Assembly (NCBI GenBank): GCA_963978545.1
Contig: OZ021725.1
Location: 6,921,176 to 6,985,175, forward strand
From: Linyphia triangularis
Taxonomy: Eukaryota > Arthropoda > Arachnida > Araneae > Linyphiidae
DNA: 64,000 nt
Direction: 5' to 3'
The notes below the pieces were generated by a model, which was not told the DNA's origin, ran no database searches, and saw nothing but the letters and a program-made list of their open reading frames with translations. The translations under genes were made by a program, and so were the position numbers. Below, one piece after another: positions 31,742-42,777 of this stretch; positions within the stretch are counted from its first letter, which is position 1, and every line of letters begins with the position of its first letter.

Positions 31742-32918
31742 TATTCGATAATTAGGAAGAATTTGGGATATTTAATAGAAAAATATTGATAGGGGCAATT
31801 CCATTCATGGGACATTTTGACTATTTTTTCTACTCGTTTACATATTGTAATTTTAAAATTATGATGAATCTAGTAATTATGTTTTTATTTTTTATAATAT
31901 TAGTTTGGAAAATATAATTATTTTAACTATGTCAAATATGCATCTTATTACGTAATTTTGCCATAAACTAATTTTATTTAAAACAAAAATATAACTTCTT
32001 GGTTCCCTAAAATTTTGCTATTTTAATCCATTTATAAGAAGAACGGAAATGTCCTGTGCATCATCAAGAGAACTGCCCGATATTTTTTTTATTAAAGTAA
32101 ATAATTAAAATTGTTATGCCTTTTAACTTGTTCATAATAATTTATTGTGAAATAACCAGGCTGTATGTTCTGCAGTTGAATGTCAGTGTCGATTGAAAAA
32201 AAAATTACCTTCAATTTTGTGGATGAATATTTGTAAAAAATTTCAGGTTTTTAGTGTGAATGCATTTTTTATTGTATCATTTCTTTTGAAATTTTTTAAG
32301 CAAATTGCATTAGATTAGAAGTTATGTTAATTTATCCATAGTTCCTAATTGTGCCCAGGAACTTTTTCCCACTCTGAATACTGTAATATTCTGTGTGATT
32401 TTCACTTTAAGCTTGAATTTTAAGTTTTGTTGGGGAGACACTTTGAAAATAAATGCTTCAAATAACTAGTTATGTTAAAGTGCTCCTTAGCTTTAAGCTG
32501 AATAAAATATGTCTTTAGCAAAATTGCTGAAATTCAAAAAAATATGTAAGGAAAATGACAAATGATGGATCAGACGACAGATAATTTTTTTTTTTTATTT
32601 GACTCTATCTAACTTTGCAAGGAAACTAAAACTATAGTGGTGAAACACTGAAATGTTTTTCAATGTATTTTAAAAATGCCTAACTGTTTTAACAATATGT
32701 TACAATTAAATTTAATTAATATACTTTGTGATTTTTATAACTTTATGTAATGCTAAAATCTAGTTTTTAAATTATACAATTTAAAAAAAATTGCAAATAT
32801 ACTTTTAAGCATAAGCTAAACAATAAGAGCAATGATTAATTTTAAAATAAAGAGAAGCTACATTTATTTGACAATCTATAACACTTAGATTCAGACTTCC
32901 TATTGAAATTATATTGTA
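31742..32918. other. UBE2R intron 2, nothing recognised
   Basis: AT-rich single-copy-looking sequence with no exon or repeat terminus that I could support. Confidence 0.4.
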
Positions 32919-33840
32919 CAGTACACAAAAAAAAATCCGAACGATGGCTATATCTTGTATTCTAATTGAGGAAATAACAAAAGTCAAGTACCGTTGTAAA
33001 TTGTGGAAGGTCTTTATTAATTGTATATAATTTTTTTTAACATGAAGGGTCATCTACGTATTAAAATTAAACCAAACTTTAAAAAGTTCAATAGTAACCC
33101 CATAATATTATACAATGTTTAGATTTATAATCCAAAAAAACGTCTACATACCAAATTTCATAATTTTCCAATGAGTGGTTAGTAATTTAAATGAAGTAAA
33201 AAAATTCTAAATTAATGTTAAAAAGAAAATTTATTTTTTAGCCATAAATTCTTAAATAGTTAATATATTTTAGCAATTTTTGTTTCAAACAACAGTTTAT
33301 AAAAGATCAATCATAAATAACATGCACATTTTTTTGAATAGAAACATGTATTATTTTGCTTCCATTAGAATTACCATGGTCAAAAACCCCTCCAGAATAT
33401 TTTCATTCCATTTTGACTTTTGGTTTTCAATATTTTAACCAAAATGTAAAAAAGCTCACTTTAACAGACCGTGTAATAGATAACGTCTTGAAGCATGCAA
33501 AATGTTTGCTTCTTCCCCTAAAGAAAAATTTTCTCAAGATCGACGAAAACATTTTCGCTCTTAAGTGACGTTTTTCCCAACATAATGGACTGAAATTTGG
33601 TATCTGGGGTAAAAGAAGTATTTAAATCGAATGAAAACTTTAAAAATAGGGGTTCATATTGAAATTTTTAAAGATAGTTAAATTTACTTACAGCCCCATA
33701 AGAATTTTTTTTTTTTTTTTTTTTTTTTTTTGCAACAAACATAGAAAATCGTAAACAAAACCTTTTGGTGCAAACCGCAAGATTCTACGATTATTAGAAC
33801 CGGAGATATAGCCATCGTTCATATTTTTTTTTGTGTACTG
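32919..33840. mobile_element. TA-flanked element with extended inverted ends
   Basis: CAGTACACAAAAAAAAATCC followed by GAACGATGGCTATATCT at the left is mirrored by AGATATAGCCATCGTTC and GTGTACTG at the right, with TA outside both ends. Ends of about 40 bp and TA target sites suggest a Tc1/mariner-class derivative. A 30-bp T homopolymer lies inside near 33708-33731. No transposase is recognised. Confidence 0.7.
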
Positions 33841-34283
33841 TACAAATGAGTTATTTATTTTATCCACTTACATTTTCAAAATGTAAGTTTAAAAATATTA
33901 ACCTGTTTTTTTACTTGTGTCTCATTTTATTTACAAAACCTACACTTTGCAAATGTTTATTAAATAGCCATCTTATTCACAATGGTTGTAACGATATTGT
34001 CCGTCACAATGTTTTGTGACACAAACATAATACTTGTCTGGAACTACGGTCGTTAGTATATTTATTTTCAATTACACTTTATCTGGCAAAGCGTTAAAAG
34101 AAATGTATTATCAAGTTAAGTGTGTGTAATAAATTATAGATAATTTTTAATTGTTGGTTTTATCTGTTACTCAAGTTCCTCAAGTGGCTTTTGTAAAATA
34201 TTTTGACAATTGATTTTCTATGAAGTTTTTTTTTAATCTTCCGATAATGAAGAAAGCCTTACAAGACCTCTTGTCATTTTCAG

Positions 34284-34381
34284 AATGGAGACTTGTGTAT
34301 ATCCATTTTGCATCCACCTATTGATGACCCACAGAGTGGAGAACTACCATGTGAACGCTGGAATCCAACTCAGAATGTCAG
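34284..34381 (+). CDS. UBE2R2: UBE2R exon 3 (catalytic cysteine, acidic loop)
   Basis: The exon encodes NGDLCISILHPPIDDPQSGE then LPCERWNPTQNV and two bases of an Arg codon. Cys in GDLCIS is residue 93 of the assembled protein, the thioester-forming cysteine. The HPPIDDPQSGELP insertion beside it is the acidic loop that distinguishes CDC34/UBE2R and UBE2G from other E2s and aids K48 chain building. Acceptor TTTTCAG/AATGGA; donor CAG/GTAGGG. Confidence 0.97.
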
Positions 34382-34448
34382 GTAGGGTGTTCTTCTCATT
34401 TCTTTATAGCCTTAAAAAATTAACTATTAGTTTTTAAGTTTTATATAG

Positions 34449-35109
34449 TAGACTGAGAGGCGGCTGCAATTTTTGGACCTCATCGAACATCATTCTGAAT
34501 TTTTTATAGAAATTAGAGAAAAGTGAGTAGATTAGGAATCCACTGGTCTGCCGTGGCAAAAATGGCCGAAACTGGTCAAAAATCGACTTTTAATAAGTTG
34601 AACTAAATCTAATTGCCAAATGCCCCATAACTTGCCAAATAATGAGCATTTTTTTTATTTGGTAACCCTCACTCTTTAATTTTCAATTAAGAAGGTTGCA
34701 GACGATTCAGATATCCTGCGACGGTCTACTTGCATCGATTTAAAGGGAGCCAAGTTGGCAAAAAATATTACGTCACTTATGACGTAACTGATGTCGCCAA
34801 TTTGGCTTACTTTTAAAAGATATAAGTTTTCCGAGCCAAAGATCAGAAATCGTTTGTGCTTTTTCTCATTGAAAATCAAAATGAAGTGGGTTGCCAGATG
34901 AATAAGTTTGTTCTATTTTTGGCAAGTTATGACATATTTGGCAATCGGATTTTAATTCAACTCATTCCAAGTCGATTATTGATCAGTTTTGGCCATTTTT
35001 GCCACGGCAGACCAGTGGATTCCTAATCTACTCACTTTTCTCCAATTTCTATAAAAAATTCAGAATGATGTTCGATGAGGTCCAAAAATTGCAGTCGCCT
35101 TTCGGACTA
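34449..35109. mobile_element. Long fold-back element, copy 2
   Basis: Same family as 14183-14845, in the same orientation. It starts TAGACTGAGAGGCGGCTGCA and ends GTCGCCTTTCGGACTA. The central TTATGACGTAACTGATGTCG is preserved. It lies 68 bp downstream of UBE2R exon 3, so the pre-mRNA would carry a long hairpin right after the donor. Confidence 0.85.
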
Positions 35110-35719
35110 TAACTGAACAAGAATCTTGTATTCTTCAATATCTGAATGCACCATTTTCCGCCGGAATTTCCATAAACGTTATTTTAGATGAATTTAAGAT
35201 GTATTTGATCTAAAATGAAATGGAGGAAAGACTTGATGTACCACAATAGAAACATTTGTAGGAGAGTCCTTTTAGTGGTAGCGACTATACAGTTTAAAAC
35301 TGCTCTCCGTACAGATTCATATAAAATTTTTCATTTGCAATTCATTTAACGAATTTCTGCTCTGATGTCCGTTTGCATTTCGAACAGTTTATGCTAGTTC
35401 AAGCACATTTTTTTTTGCTCAACATTTTTTTCATTGTATATAATTATGCTGTTATTTTTTTCATTATATACAGTTATATTATTATTTCATTTAGTGTAAG
35501 TTTAGAATAAGGCAGCAATACAAATCAAAGAAAAGTATCGTTATTTTTAAGGTTAAGTAATGTTTATTGTTTGATTCATCTCATCAAGCTCTGGTGATTG
35601 TAAGCTCTAGATTTGGCAAATTTAGTGCACTTCATTTCCAAATAAAGGAACTATTGTTAAGAAAATAAGTTGTATTCTGTGCAAGTCCAATTTAGATGAA
35701 AAATGTCTTTTGCAATTAG

Positions 35720-36001
35720 CAGGAGTGAAAATCTTCCACTTTTACATGGATTTTCATTTTTTTTTCTTTTCTTTCCAGAAGAGAAGCTCCTCTTTTTCTA
35801 CAATTTTATTATTTTTATTGGGCTTTATAGAACTTTTTCAGACTGAACTTGCCTACTCCCATCTTAAAAATTCACCACTGTTCCACTGTTCTGTACGCAC
35901 ATTAGTGCACATTTATATTCTCTTTGTGCTATTTTTGCACTTCAAAATAACGCTGTGTATATTTTCCCTTTTTTTTAATATTTTGTCTGTTTTCATCCCC
36001 G
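35720..36001. mobile_element. hAT-like MITE CAGGAGTGAAAATC, 6-bp target duplication
   Basis: CAGGAGTGAAAATCTTCCAC to TCTGTTTTCATCCCCG, with AATTAG at 35714-35719 and again at 36002-36007. It is homologous to the element at 44904-45779 but lacks the Helitron inserted there, so it serves as an in-window empty site. Confidence 0.8.
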
Positions 36002-36091
36002 AATTAGTGAAGAATTTAGGGTTCTTCATTTGCTCTGCTCTTTCATATTGGCTTCCAATTAAGAAAAATGGTTTTGATTGAATTTAAAACA

Positions 36092-36382
36092 CAGTGATGA
36101 CAGTTTTCCTTCTCTTTATCCCTGTTTTGAGGATCTGTATTTTTCTGATCCAAACCAGTTTTTCCTGCAAAAAATATACTTTTTCTTGTCTAAACAAAAG
36201 ATTTTCCCTCTTAGCTCCTCTTTCCTCACAGATTCACTAACTCCTAATATTTGAAATGTAATTATTACATAGTATGAGAAATTTCATTATATCTTTAAAA
36301 TCATTGAATCATCCTTCCTGCATACTTTTTTATTGAATTTTTGTGTATTCCTCCTTTTTGCTCTCTGATCACTCTCATCCGG
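36092..36382 (+). mobile_element. MITE CAGGGATGAGAG, copy 2
   Basis: Runs from CAGTGATGACAGTTTTCCTT to ATCACTCTCATCCGG, matching the copy at 47179-47600 along its length (for example TTCTGATCCAAACCAGTTTT). The ends have decayed and no clean duplication is visible. The following 36383-36500 holds short repeats of AACAATAAAAACAA. Confidence 0.65.
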
Positions 36383-36499
36383 ATAAACAATAAAAACAAT
36401 GTTTCAACAAAAACAATTTCAACAATGATAAACAATAAAAACAAGGTATTGTCGCTAGCTGACAATACCTTTTCGTAAATTATTTCAGTTGTATGGTAA

Positions 36500-37028
36500 C
36501 ACTGGAGAACACATTTCTTCAATTCCAGGTCAGTCCCTTTTTGAAGTCTTGAATAGTCCTTATTTTCAACTACAATATCTCCCCCAATTTTACAGATTGC
36601 TTTATGAGACTTTTTCCTGTGGTTTTTTTCATATTACTGTAAAAAATTTTCTAATTGGTCACTTTTGTCTGTCTTATTTAGTTTTTTTTTATCTTTTGTA
36701 ACTTGCCTAAATCACTGCTAGGTGCGCTATAAGCCGTCTCAAAATATTTAGCATAGTTACTTTATTATAGGTATACTTTACTTCCCTGGCTATACGATAC
36801 GCCATTTCAAATTTGAAGGGCTTAAAAGGGCACTAGGTACCACCCTGTATATGTTGTACATAAAATGTCCGACTAGCTGTGAAAAAGGTTTTAAATGTTA
36901 CTACAAAAATGATGTTTATGTCTGGTGACATCGAGTTTGTTATTTGGTTGAGGAACCCGTGTATGTAGTATGCTTTAGAGAGAGTTCAATACAGGTGAAA
37001 GAAAAAATTATCATGTTTATATGCTATA
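36500..37028. other. UBE2R intron 3, nothing recognised
   Basis: AT-rich noncoding. Short open frames without domain matches. Confidence 0.4.
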
Positions 37029-37157
37029 CAGAGTGGCCACAGAACCTGGAAATGTCCGGGATCTGTCTGATTCTGGAAAAAAATCGGGGAAATGTCAGAA
37101 TATTTTTTAAGATTTCAGAAAAATCAGGGAAATTTATTATCATGTTGAAGGTACATT

Positions 37158-38127
37158 CAGGGTTTCCACAAATATGGAAAGTCAGGAAATGTCATGGAAA
37201 GTCAGGAATTTGGACATTGGGTCATTTTGTCATGGAAAGTCATGATTTTGAGCAAAAAAGTGACCATAAGTCATGAAAAAACAGTGGATGTCATGGATTA
37301 CTAAACATTTTAATTAAAATACGTGACTATGATGTCATAAACGGCAAGATCTCTATTCATCTCTTTGATGATCCATCTACATTTTTATTTACGTTTTGAA
37401 AAAACAAAGGTTGCAGTTAAAAACCTCGATCAATGCAAACATTTCAGAACTCCAAACTTTTGACATCACACGAGTAAGGTCTCATAGGTGAAAAAATTTG
37501 TAATATAGGAACTAAATTGAATTGATTTGATAAACTTGCATTCACAATTTGATTTTTTTCTTCTTCTTTTGCCTTCTTTCTTAACACAGTGCACTACGGT
37601 TTTGTATTGTTGGTATCAAAACATTTGATTTTTGGTCATAGGCCGACCAAACGGTATAGTGGTTAGCGTGCTAACTACTAGACCGCGAGGTTGCGGGCTC
37701 GAGTCCCGTGTATGGCATGGGTGTTTGTAAATGTATGTTGGCTTGTCAAATGACGAATGTTTGGCGCATTGTAGCCCTCGTGTTGCTGACGGCGCCAGAT
37801 AATCTGAAAACAACCAACCAACCTTCTTGAAATATATCCATATTATTAGAGATTGATTAGCTATTCAAAGAATGGAAAATTGTTTCTTCCTTTTTCTTCT
37901 GATTTCTGAGGATCTTTGTTACTGAAACAAGGATTTTTAACTTATTATAAAATAAAAAAATTTCGAAATCATTTTATAGTATGATTCGTCTTAGTAAAAA
38001 TCATATGGGAAATTTTTTTTTTTTGTGTGTGATGCGATTTTTTTAAACTTGGAAAATTATTTGCTTTGGACTTTGAAAGTCATGAAAAGTCATGGATTCG
38101 CATCATTTTATTTTGGCAGGAACCATG
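37158..38127. mobile_element. CAGGGTTTCCAC repeat with GGAAAGTCATG motifs
   Basis: The left end CAGGGTTTCCACAAATATGG and right end TTTGGCAGGAACCATG are imperfect inverted repeats. CATGGAAAGTCA-type motifs recur four or more times near both ends. The flanks TACATT/TAAATG agree only partly. It is interrupted by a SINE. Confidence 0.5.
37641..37823 (+). repeat. tRNA-derived SINE, copy 1
   Basis: The head GGCCGACCAAACGGTATAGT then GGTTAGCGTGCTAACTACTA carries an A box, and GCGGGCTCGAGTCCCG is a good B box. The 3' part ends in an ACCAACCAACC tail. This is the layout of a tRNA-derived SINE with a short simple-repeat tail. It is not a tRNA gene: the acceptor stem does not pair. Confidence 0.8.
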
Positions 38128-38484
38128 TAAATGTTTTCCTTGTTCCTTCCCTTGTACCTTGAATTTTCTTACATGTTCTTATTGAAAGTACATTTCCCTG
38201 TTCATTTGTATTTTGTCGCTATTTACCTGGAGAATTGTGGTGCTAATCGTTAGAAGTTTAATGCTACGGAATAATTTCAACTTTCCACTACCTCCAAAAC
38301 TATTTTTGAAAAATAGACTTATTATATCTTTAGCTTACATGTTCTTTTTGATGAAGGTATTTGTACTCCTGGAAAATTTGGGGAAATTTGAAAAAAAAAA
38401 AATTGCCGTAAAATCAGGGAATTTTTTTTTTTTGAAATCCATCTGGGAACTTTTTTCCCTGAATTTTGTGGCCACCTTGTTATA

Positions 38485-38984
38485 CAGGGTGTCTATAAAT
38501 CTATAAAAAGTTGGACACATTTTGATCTTGAATAATTCATAAAAAATGAAGACATATTTAAATTGATTCCACTAATGGTTAGATTGACTCAAAAAGTTTT
38601 ATGGCCCTTGTCAGTGAACTTCCACATGTGCACTGTTCATCGCATGGAGCATATCAAGACAGTAGTTAATTTTGCGCCAGATACAGGCTAGCATGTCGGT
38701 ATCCACAGAGGCTGTTGTGGCTGTAATCCTGGTTTTTAAGTCATACGAAACTTTCCACCTATACACGATGTAGTTCATGAATCCCAAAGGAAAAAACACT
38801 GGCAAACGATATTTACAAAAGAAATGATATTCAAATAAGAAAAGGAAATTTTCTCTGGCAACGTTCACTATAAATGATAATATATGAGTTATTCTATGTA
38901 TAAATGCCATAAGTTTGGTTATACTTTCATTATTTTATTAATTATTCAACATCAAAATGTGTTCAGTCTTTTATAGACACACTG
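38485..38984 (-). mobile_element. Tc1/mariner fossil with TA target sites
   Basis: CAGGGTGTCTATAAATC and TTTTATAGACACACTG are inverted ends flanked by TA. On the - strand, 38611-38760 reads DLKTRITATTASVDTDMLAC followed by WRKINYCLDMLHAMNSAHVEVH. This resembles the C-terminal tail of arthropod Tc1/mariner transposases (L..RI..A...VT.DML..VW.E..YRLD...VT.GAHIE). The catalytic triad region is missing. It abuts the outer MITE ending at 38479. Confidence 0.7.
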
Positions 38985-39258
38985 TATAATCACTTCTTAA
39001 TTAAGGAACAGGAAATATTTCTTTTGCAGTAGTGATTGATAAATGGAACATACTGCCCGACCACATCGTAAATTATACTGGAATAAATAGTTTTAAAAGA
39101 CGCTTAAATCTTCTTTTGAGAATTGTAGGAGGTATTAACTAGATCAACCTCGAGCTTGTAGTTAATTGTAATTTTTGTATTTGCACAAAATATTGAAATG
39201 CTTGACTTTGTATAACGTTGCTCTCTGATTTGTAAACGTTGGTTGAATTTTAATCCAG

Positions 39259-39393
39259 GACAATATTGCTCAGTGTTGTATCTCTCCTGAATGAACCCAA
39301 CACATCTTCGCCAGCCAATGTGGATGCTTCTGTCATGTACCGGCGTTGGAAGGAGTCGAAAGGAAAACATGCAGAGTATGAAAACATAGTCAG
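39259..39393 (+). CDS. UBE2R2: UBE2R exon 4
   Basis: Completes the split Arg and encodes [20 protein letters not shown], then [20 protein letters not shown] and ENIV plus two bases. This is the C-terminal helical part of the UBC fold ([26 protein letters not shown] in vertebrates). Acceptor TAATCCAG/GACAAT; donor TCAG/GTAAAT. Confidence 0.96.
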
Positions 39394-39756
39394 GTAAATT
39401 GCATTGTATTTAATAGTTCAAAATAAGGGGAATAAAACATTTATAAACCCTTGTTTAAATCTAAAGCTGGTTACTTGTTCATGTAAATTTAATTTTAAAA
39501 AGGATGTTAGCCATACTTATATTTAAAATTGTTCAAAATTAGTTGGAATATATATATACTAGAGGGCTCCGCCCCTGCTCCCCAACGCCCAGGGATTGCT
39601 ATGCAATTCTCCTTGGTTCGCAAAGCAAACTAAGCTCGCTTTAAAGTGAGGCAGTTAGAATATGCCCTAGCAAAAAGCTATTTCAGTTGCATAATCAAGA
39701 AAATTCTTGAAGAGTGATATTGTGCCATGAAACTGAAAAAATTGGATTATTTATGA

Positions 39757-41387
39757 CTAGCTGAATACCCGTGCTGCGCTACGAAATTTTAAAATTAGCA
39801 TTTTAGCGATCAAAATACATTCATGTATTCTACACTTCAGACGTTTGCTCCCATTCCGATCCCGACAAATTGATTTATTAGAATACGAACTTTCCTTTGT
39901 TGAGATTTTAAACGAAATTTATAATTGTGAATAGTAAATTGGAATAGTTTATTGTGTTTATGTTTGCTCTTGGTTCTAAATTTCAAAGTCGTCGCTGTAT
40001 TGGAATTGAGACATTAAGTTAATCCTCGTATAGTTTCAATGTTGCGTCGACTTTTCATCCCTTAAAAATTCGTTAATCGATATTGGAATGACTTATTTTT
40101 TTAACATTTGCCCTTTTAACATTTGCACCAAATATCAGATATATGACTACATTGGAAGAGGAACATTCGGATATCCCTCGAATGGAACATTTAACCCCTT
40201 TTCGACCCCTTAAAGTTGGTTAATCGAGAACGGAATAGCTTACTTTTTCTATGTTTAATCTTTTTTGACATATGTACCAATTTTCCGAGTTGTGATCAAA
40301 TGGGAAGTGGTACATTCAAATATCCCTAGTTTGGAACATTAAACGCTTCTTGCAAATCTTAAGTGGGTTAATCGAGATCGGAATGGCTTACTTTTTCTAC
40401 GTTTATCTTTATTGACATTCCTACCAATTTTCAGAGTTGTGACTATATGGGAAGTGGGATATTCGAGTTTGGAATGTTTAACCCCTTTTCCACCCCTTAA
40501 AGTGGGTTAATCAAGCTCGGAATACCTTAACTTTTCTATGTTTGTCTTTGTTGATATTTTTACCAATTTTTAGAGTTGTCACCATATGAGAAGTGGTACA
40601 TTTGAATATTCTTCGTTTGGAACGTTTAACCCCTTTTCCACCCCTTGATCCACCCGAGATCGGAATAGCTTACTTTTTCTGAGTTTATCTTTATTGATAT
40701 TCACACCAGTTTTCAGAGTTGTGACAATATAAGAAGTAGGACATTCGAATATATCGCTCGTTTGGAACGTTTAACCCCTTTTTGACCTCTTAAACTGGGT
40801 TAATCAAGATCGGAATAGCTTACTTTTTCTATGTTTTCCATTGTTGACATTTGTACTAATTTTTAGAGTTGTGACCATATGGGAAGTAGGACATTCGAAT
40901 ATCCCTCGTTTGGAACGTTTAACCCCTTTTCGACCCCTTAAAGTGGGTTAACTGAGATCGGATTAGCATGCTTTTTCTATGTTTAACATTGTTGGTATTT
41001 AAGCCAATTTTCAAAATTGTGGCCATGTCGGAAGTGGGACATTCGAATATTCCTCGTTTGGAACGTTTAACCCCTTTTCCACCCCTTAAAGTGGGTTAAT
41101 CGAGTTTGGAATAGCTTACTTTTTCTATGTTTACTATTGTTACTATTTGTACCAATTTTTGGAGTTGTGACCAAATGGGAAGTAGGATATTCGAATGTTC
41201 CTCGTTTGGAACGTTTAACCCCTTTTCGACCCCTTAAAGTGGGTTAATCGAGATCGGAATAGCTTACTTTTTCTATTTTTACCATTGTTGATATTTGTGC
41301 CAATTTTCAGAGTTGTGACTATGTGGGAAGTGGGAGAATCAGTGATGAGTGAGTGAGTGTGAGGGCTTTGCCTTATATATATAGAGA
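39757..41387 (-). mobile_element. Helitron (inner) carrying a tandem array
   Basis: On the - strand it starts TCTCTATATATATAAGGCAA (5' end at 41387) and ends GGGTATTCAGCTAG at 39757, again between A and T. The 3' hairpin involves GTAGCGCAGCAC. Most of its body is a ~147-bp tandem repeat (40053-41330). Tandem arrays inside non-autonomous Helitrons are known in other animals. Confidence 0.7.
40053..41330 (-). repeat. ~147-bp tandem repeat, about nine units
   Basis: Units share GTGGGTTAATCGAGATCGGA, ATAGCTTACTTTTTCTATGT, TTTTCAGAGTTGTGACCATA and GGAACGTTTAACCCCTTTTC. Starts recur near 40053, 40204, 40362, 40492, 40640, 40783, 40932, 41077 and 41229, so the period varies from about 130 to 160 bp. 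The first unit is the most diverged. Confidence 0.85.
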
Positions 41388-41734
41388 TGAGCTACTATAC
41401 TTGCTACATCATTATCCTACTGCTTATGTGAGACGCGTTAAGAAGGAATAGTGTGGCAACGTAGTAAAATATTTTTGGAAAGCAATAAAAATAAACAGTT
41501 TCATGTGCATATCTAAAAAATATCAGGTGTTTGACAATTCACAATCATGAACAATTCAAATTTTCGGATTGGTTTCACATGAAGTGCCAAAATAACATCG
41601 AAATTTCTTAACTCAGCAATATAAGCAATTATAGGCTCAAATTTATTAATCGGTGCCTCTTAGTGACTTTTTGTAAGCTTGTGATTTGGTGCCGAATGTG
41701 GCAACCCCTTGACTTGGTCTGAACCCTTGTGACC

Positions 41735-41870
41735 TTTTGTATTTGACAACACAGCGTCTTAACGCCATTTTGAATTTAGAAACACACCTTTCCACTTTAT
41801 TTTCATTTTGGCGACTTTTTAAAAAAATCGCCATAAGACGTCGTACGATAAATCATAACCTGAATAATTA
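41735..41870 (+). repeat. Repeat shared with 10195-10480
   Basis: TATTTGACAACACAGCGTCT, TTTCATTTTGGCGACTTTTT and AAAAAATCGCCATAAGACGT match the 10.2-10.5 kb repeat, without the MITE that interrupts it there. It therefore documents the pre-insertion state. Confidence 0.6.
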
Positions 41871-42060
41871 TATTACTTTTATAAAAAGTTTTTTTTTTTT
41901 TAAATTGTGGTTTATCCGGAATGCTGAAATTCTTATTCAATCTACAGTGAATTTTCAGCGTAGAAACCTTAATATTCTTAATGTAAATTCTGTGCTCAGT
42001 TTTTATCGGTATATATATGTTCGGAAAACGTTCACATATAAATATGGATAAAATTTTAAT

Positions 42061-42202
42061 GTACTGTACGGATTCTGTGCCAAGAATTGTTTACATAAAA
42101 CAGCGCCAAATTATGGCAAACTTAGGCAATTCACTTGTTATTAAAAAAAGGGCGTTGGCTGACATTTGTCGGCGAAATTCTTGGCGCAGAATTTGTACCC
42201 GT
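42061..42202. mobile_element. MITE family GTACGGATTCTGCGCC, copy 3
   Basis: GTACTGTACGGATTCTGTGC at the left and TTGGCGCAGAATTTGTACCC at the right are inverted. The interior has AAGAATTGTTTACATAAAAC, inverted relative to copies 1 and 2. Confidence 0.65.
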
Positions 42203-42605
42203 CTTGGAATTTCAACCTCCAATTTTTCGGAAAAACCTGGTTTTTATAGCATTTTAATCCTAAAGAAATGTACACACCTTGCATCTATTTATTCCGGCAT
42301 CAACGTAAATATTAAATCAATACGGTTTAAATAGGCAATAATTTGTATCAGTATTAAGAAAACAAAGTATAGCAAATTCAAGATGTTGACTGTTGCCAGA
42401 AATCAAATTTCGAAAGATGTATTGTGTTTGGCTGGATTGCTGAATTTGGAAGCTCGTGCGTAAAGCACATTTAGAAGATTTGTGATTGGTTGTTTGAAGT
42501 CGTTGCCATTCTGCTCACTGAAATACAGCCAAATTTTGGCGGCACGCAAGAGAATTATATATATAGATTATTTTGGCATAAAAGAGATTCTTAAAAAAAA
42601 TCATA

Positions 42606-42774
42606 CAGTCATCTCGTGATAACTCCAAGTCTCATAAGTCAAGTATTCGTTTATTTCGAAGTTTTCATTAGGTCCCAAGAGTTTACCTTGAATAGAAAAT
42701 AACTCCTGAGTGACTCTCGAAAACTTGAAGAATTTGGCCAGTACCTTGAACTTCGAGTTATCGCGATCTGACTG
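42606..42774. mobile_element. Tigger/pogo-like MITE, TA-flanked
   Basis: CAGTCATCTCGTGATAACTC and GAGTTATCGCGATCTGACTG are inverted ends with TA on both sides. The same terminal family as the larger element at 43799-44770. Confidence 0.75.
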
Positions 42775-42777
42775 TAT

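Larger units (their letters stand above)
37029..38479. mobile_element. Outer MITE CAGAGTGGCCAC (carries two nested insertions)
   Basis: CAGAGTGGCCACAGAACCTG and TTTTGTGGCCACCTTG are inverted ends lying just inside TATA-like flanks. Inside sits a CAGGGTTTCC element (37158-38127), which itself contains a SINE (37641-37823), giving a three-level nest. Both outer arms share TCAGGGAA/AAATC blocks. Confidence 0.65.
39559..42567 (-). mobile_element. Helitron (outer), with a nested Helitron
   Basis: On the - strand it starts TCTATATATATAATTCTCTT (5' end at 42567). It ends with a GC-rich hairpin and CTAG at 39559-39562 (GGGGCGGAGCCCTCTAG). Insertion is between A and T. It encloses a second Helitron (39757-41387) and a MITE (42061-42202). 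The subterminal CTTGCGTGCCGCCAAAATTT near 42535 is typical of Helitron 5' regions. No Rep or helicase remains. Confidence 0.7.

Noticed and set aside
35710..36081. 123-codon hydrophobic frame
   Set aside because: It coincides with a hAT-like MITE with a clear AATTAG duplication; T-rich translation explains it.
37641..37715. Possible tRNA gene
   Set aside because: A and B boxes are good but the acceptor stem does not pair, and a longer body with a CCAACCAACC tail follows; this is a SINE.
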